Of a stretch of DNA of 47,383 bases, positions 45,225-47,383 are shown one piece after another. This DNA is from a virus, in the IMG/VR virus record IMGVR_UViG_3300019487_000042, positions 1-47,383 of that record; one strand, written 5' to 3'. Position numbers and translations under genes: made by a program. How positions within the stretch are numbered: position 1 is the stretch's first letter; each line of letters starts with the position of its first letter. A model generated the notes under the pieces. The model did no database searches and had not been told where the DNA came from. It worked only from the letters and a program-made list of their open reading frames with translations.

Positions 45225-45250
45225 GCGCTTGTCTCCTCCACATCGGTCAT
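45221..45250 (-). CDS. 9-aa micro-ORF with strong ribosome site
   Basis: ATG at 45250 to TGA at 45221: MTDVEETSA. AAAGGAGGA lies 6-7 nt upstream, better than at most full genes here, and the stop overlaps the next GTG (GTGA). It probably serves translational coupling or is a leader peptide. Confidence 0.4.
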   Translation of the reverse strand: MTDVEETSA

Positions 45251-45253
45251 ACG

Positions 45254-45514
45254 TTATCCTCCTTTGGGCTCGGCGAGCGTGGCTCGCACCTGGTCGCGCA
45301 ATTCGGCCACGGCATGCGTGTATTCGCTAAAGGGGGGTCGTGTCAGGTTGCCGAGCCGGAGGGAAACGTTCTCTAGCTCGGCCCGCGTCAGCTGCACCTC
45401 CCGGGCGAGGCTGGCGAGGGCGTCCAGACCCGCGATGACTGCTTCGTGTGTTTGGAGAGCGCCTCGCAGCACGCGCTCTATGTGCTCCACCCGCGGGTCG
45501 GTGCTTTCGCTCAT
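45254..45514 (-). CDS. Coiled-coil small protein
   Basis: 86 aa, ATG at 45514. After SESTDPRVEHIERVLRGALQTHEAV it is a long helix (GLDALASLAREVQLTRAELENVSLRLGNL). The first eight residues (MSESTDPR) are the same as in the protein at 45723-45965. Function unknown. Confidence 0.6.
   Translation of the reverse strand: MSESTDPRVEHIERVLRGALQTHEAVIAGLDALASLAREVQLTRAELENVSLRLGNLTRPPFSEYTHAVAELRDQVRATLAEPKGG
45492..45513 (-). repeat. 22-bp direct repeat at a gene start (copy 2)
   Basis: Same 22 bp as 45943-45964, at the ATG of the coiled-coil gene. The two copies lie 451 bp apart and could recombine. Confidence 0.75.
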
Positions 45515-45726
45515 GTGCGCTCCTCGGCGGGGAAGTGATGGCTTAACAACTCATGAAGCCATCTCAGGTCCTGGGTGGAAAGCGAGAAGCTACGCAGGCC
45601 GCGGCCAATTTCCGGGGTATCCGAAAGACGCATCCACAGATCGTCATAATCTGGGCTGGTATCGGGGCTGTAGAAAACTGCGTGACCCTTATCGGCACCA
45701 GTGAACCAATCCTGTATTTCGCTCAT
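45511..45726 (-). CDS. Hypothetical protein
   Basis: 71 aa, ATG at 45726 (ATGA overlap with the upstream stop, and with the next start). MSEIQDWFTGADKGHAVFYSP, then DLWMRLSDTPEIGRGLRSF and a helix WLHELLSHHF. Compact and acidic; no family recognised. Confidence 0.6.
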   Translation of the reverse strand: MSEIQDWFTGADKGHAVFYSPDTSPDYDDLWMRLSDTPEIGRGLRSFSLSTQDLRWLHELLSHHFPAEERT

Positions 45727-45965
45727 ACCGTCTCCCCGGCGGGGAACTCGCCGAGGTTGGCGAAGCCTTTCATCGAGCGATACTTACTGCACCCGGGGCA
45801 GACGGGGGGCCACTGGACACCAGAACAGCCGCAGGCAGAGCACTCTTCCGGTTCGCCGCAACTACCGTGGCGCATCCCGTAACCAGAGCAGTTGGAACAG
45901 GTCGTAATTGGAAGTTCGGCGTTACCGCACGACTTGCAAGCGCGCGGGTCGGTGCTTTCGCTCAC
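45723..45965 (-). CDS. CxxC-repeat zinc protein
   Basis: 80 aa from a GTG at 45965. Four CxxC-type pairs (CKSC, CSNC, CSACGC, CPGC) with GYGMRHGSC between them resemble the DnaJ cysteine-rich zinc-finger layout on a small scale. Starts with SESTDPR as does the protein two genes downstream. Function unknown; may bind RNA, DNA or protein through zinc. Confidence 0.65.
   Translation of the reverse strand: MSESTDPRACKSCGNAELPITTCSNCSGYGMRHGSCGEPEECSACGCSGVQWPPVCPGCSKYRSMKGFANLGEFPAGETV
45943..45964 (-). repeat. 22-bp direct repeat at a gene start (copy 1)
   Basis: CGCGGGTCGGTGCTTTCGCTCA on the plus strand, identical to 45492-45513. It covers codons for SESTDPR after the start codon in both genes. 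Confidence 0.75.
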
Positions 45966-46249
45966 GAATCCTCCTCGACGGGGTCATAAGTGGCCGTGAA
46001 GATTTCTGGTTTGCAGGTGTAAAACTCACCCTGAACACCCTTGATGATCCAGTCGCCGGGAGAAACACTAAAGTCACCTTCGAGTGTCCAAATCCGTGCA
46101 TCACGCACATCATCAGCGGTGGCGAATACGTACGACAGGATAGGTTCTTCCTGGCCGGCATTAACCCAGCGGCACAGAGACTCAAAGTCGCTACGGCTCC
46201 CGTCCCACTGGTGAGCATCGATCACCACCGGCTTTTTGCGGTATTTCAT
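45962..46249 (-). CDS. Common phage protein with PGDWIIKG motif
   Basis: 95 aa, ATG at 46249 (ATGA overlap with the methyltransferase stop). MKYRKKPVVIDAHQWDG and the block SVSPGDWIIKGVQGEFYTCKPEIFTATY are the two ends of a widespread phage protein family (PGDW-type) of unknown function. About 30% lower local GC than the glycine-rich genes. Identification by motif is firm, role is not. Confidence 0.75.
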   Translation of the reverse strand: MKYRKKPVVIDAHQWDGSRSDFESLCRWVNAGQEEPILSYVFATADDVRDARIWTLEGDFSVSPGDWIIKGVQGEFYTCKPEIFTATYDPVEEDS

Positions 46250-47383
46250 CTTGCTCCTCGGAGAGAGTGAGGCTCGAAGGCGAACAATGACTGTTGCGCC
46301 AGCCGGCCGGCGGCGATATCCAGGTACTCCTGGTTCAGCTCGATCCCGACCGAGCGGCGGCCCAGCTTCCGCGCCACAACCGCCGTGGTTCCCGACCCGG
46401 CGAAAACGTCCAGGACGGTGGCGGGCACGACGGCCGCGTCCGCACCGTGGCCGCACAACGGCGACCAGCCGAGCGTCTCCGTCGACTTGACCATCCGCAC
46501 ATTGCGGCCAGGGGACTCGTGGCACCGCTCGATGCTGCGCGGCCCATTCGTCGTTCGCCCCTCGGTGTCGTAACTCGCTTCCACGTCCCGCACCCACGGC
46601 GCCCCGCACACTCCGCACACCCCGCGTTCCGACGAACCCGCCAGAATCATCCGCCGCACGAGCGCCTCCGGCCATGTCGCGAAGTGCGCCCACGGCGTCG
46701 GCTGAGTGGGAATGGTCCAAACTGATCTTGCGTTCGCTCCCGCGGGGTTCGGCCACCGTTCCCCGTCGCGGTGCTGCCCGCTGTTCTCCCGTCCGGTAAC
46801 GCGGGTTTGGCGACGGCCGTCGGGGCCGCGCGGCGCCTCGCCGGGGGAACCGTCGATGGTTTCGATTTGCGGAGCACCCGGATACGCGATACGCGAAGGA
46901 TCGCCACCTTGTGTCCGGTCGTTTTGGCGATACTCGTTCACCCGGACATCGCTGCGAATCTGTGATGGCATCTGCCCCCCGGGGCGTCCGTATCGAGGAT
47001 TCTTCACGCCACTCGATAAGAACTCACCCGCGTACGCCTCCCGGATCGCGTCAGCGTCGAAATAGTAGCGAGGGTTCTTGCTCAACAGAAAGACGGTGCT
47101 GTGAGATTTTGTCGGCCGGTCAGTGACGCTCTCCGGCATCGGGTTCGTTTTGTGCCAGATGATCTCGCTGCGGAGGCACCAGCCGTCGGCGCGGAGCGCG
47201 AACGCCAGCAGCCACGGCTGACCTAGGAGGTCCTTCGGTTTGTAGCCAGGCGGCGGCGTCTTCCGATCGGAAAGTAGGCTGCCGATGTTCGTGCCTTGCT
47301 TCGTACCCTGCTGTCCCGGGCCGAGGCCGCCAGCCGAGTAGCTGTCCCCAACTTCGACCCACAGCGTGCCGTCGTCCCGCAGC
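46246..47383 (-). CDS. DNA methyltransferase (N6-adenine/N4-cytosine, beta class), N-terminus beyond window
   Basis: At least 378 codons are open to the window edge; the N-terminus with the catalytic (D/S)PP(Y/W) motif lies outside. Visible: LWVEVGDSY, KPKDLLGQPWLLAFALRADGW, IIWHKTNPMPESVTDRPTKSHSTVFLLSKNPRYYFD (typical of this class), an insertion with CGVCGAPW Cys residues, and VLDVFAGSGTTAVVARKLGRRSVGIELNQEYLDIA, which is the SAM-binding motif. Order IV before I marks the beta class. It methylates an adenine or cytosine amino group in DNA, probably for protection from host restriction. Confidence 0.88.
   Translation of the reverse strand, partial: LRDDGTLWVEVGDSYSAGGLGPGQQGTKQGTNIGSLLSDRKTPPPGYKPKDLLGQPWLLAFALRADGWCLRSEIIWHKTNPMPESVTDRPTKSHSTVFLLSKNPRYYFDADAIREAYAGEFLSSGVKNPRYGRPGGQMPSQIRSDVRVNEYRQNDRTQGGDPSRIAYPGAPQIETIDGSPGEAPRGPDGRRQTRVTGRENSGQHRDGERWPNPAGANARSVWTIPTQPTPWAHFATWPEALVRRMILAGSSERGVCGVCGAPWVRDVEASYDTEGRTTNGPRSIERCHESPGRNVRMVKSTETLGWSPLCGHGADAAVVPATVLDVFAGSGTTAVVARKLGRRSVGIELNQEYLDIAAGRLAQQSLFAFEPHSLRGAR

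Noticed and set aside
1-47383. tRNA or rRNA genes
   Set aside because: No cloverleaf with a GTTCGANNC loop and matching acceptor stem, and no rRNA-like sequence was seen on reading, though a covariance search was not possible.
1-47383. Integrase, excisionase or attachment site
   Set aside because: No tyrosine or serine recombinase motif and no att-like duplicated core found in this window.

Overview
The window reads as part of a tailed double-stranded DNA bacteriophage genome (siphovirus type). It has a terminase, portal, MuF-type head protein, scaffold-like major capsid protein, connector proteins, G/GT frameshift tail chaperones, tape measure, distal tail proteins and a lysis cassette, but no rRNA, tRNA or host housekeeping genes. 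The DNA is GC-rich, genes are tightly packed with ATGA/GTGA/TGATG overlaps, GTG starts are common, and several isolated genes have a -10 hexamer 6-7 nt before the start codon (leaderless mRNA). Together with a ReqiPepy6 Gp37-like tail protein, this suggests an actinobacterial host. No integrase, excisionase or recognisable repressor was found, so lifestyle cannot be decided from this window.

Layout, with almost everything on the minus strand (transcribed right to left). Positions 1-8996: accessory and replication genes (C5 DNA methyltransferase, DUF5662 protein, HNH protein, SSB-like protein, primase, many small genes), interrupted by a 525-bp structured non-coding stretch at 6093-6617. Positions 9082-10364: a divergent plus-strand operon of five small genes ending in a strong bidirectional terminator. 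Positions 10418-12803: small gene, holin, two membrane proteins and an NlpC/P60-like endolysin. Positions 12806-19392: tail tip, distal tail, tape measure and frameshifted tail chaperones. Positions 19443-24563: head-tail connector and head proteins with the major capsid protein. Positions 24730-27457: a glycosyltransferase, a 40-aa protein and a polyglycine fibre-like protein. Positions 27479-32146: MuF/protease fusion, portal and two small genes. Positions 32368-34063: plus-strand moron-like genes. Positions 34328-40560: a glycan island (four glycosyltransferase-type enzymes, FkbM and two other methyltransferases, a PIG-L deacetylase) ending with a 33-aa remnant of a C5 methyltransferase. 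Positions 40612-44671: a membrane-anchored lysozyme-like protein, large terminase, a ribbon-helix-helix protein and a small-terminase-like protein. Positions 44714-47383: small genes and a partial beta-class DNA methyltransferase.

The strongest unexplained signal is a 14-bp palindrome, AGAACC(Y)(R)GGTTCT. It occurs at least 16 times with zero or one mismatch, plus two looser copies, on both orientations. It is scattered from 4.6 to 44.6 kb but absent from the tail region 9.9-19.7 kb. One copy lies exactly in the 17-bp spacer of a divergent promoter, another lies at an equivalent promoter position, and two overlap stop codons. Its core is GAAC-N4-GTTC, the core of Gram-positive/actinobacterial LexA boxes, so a LexA-like or phage repressor with operator and stoperator-like sites is the leading hypothesis.
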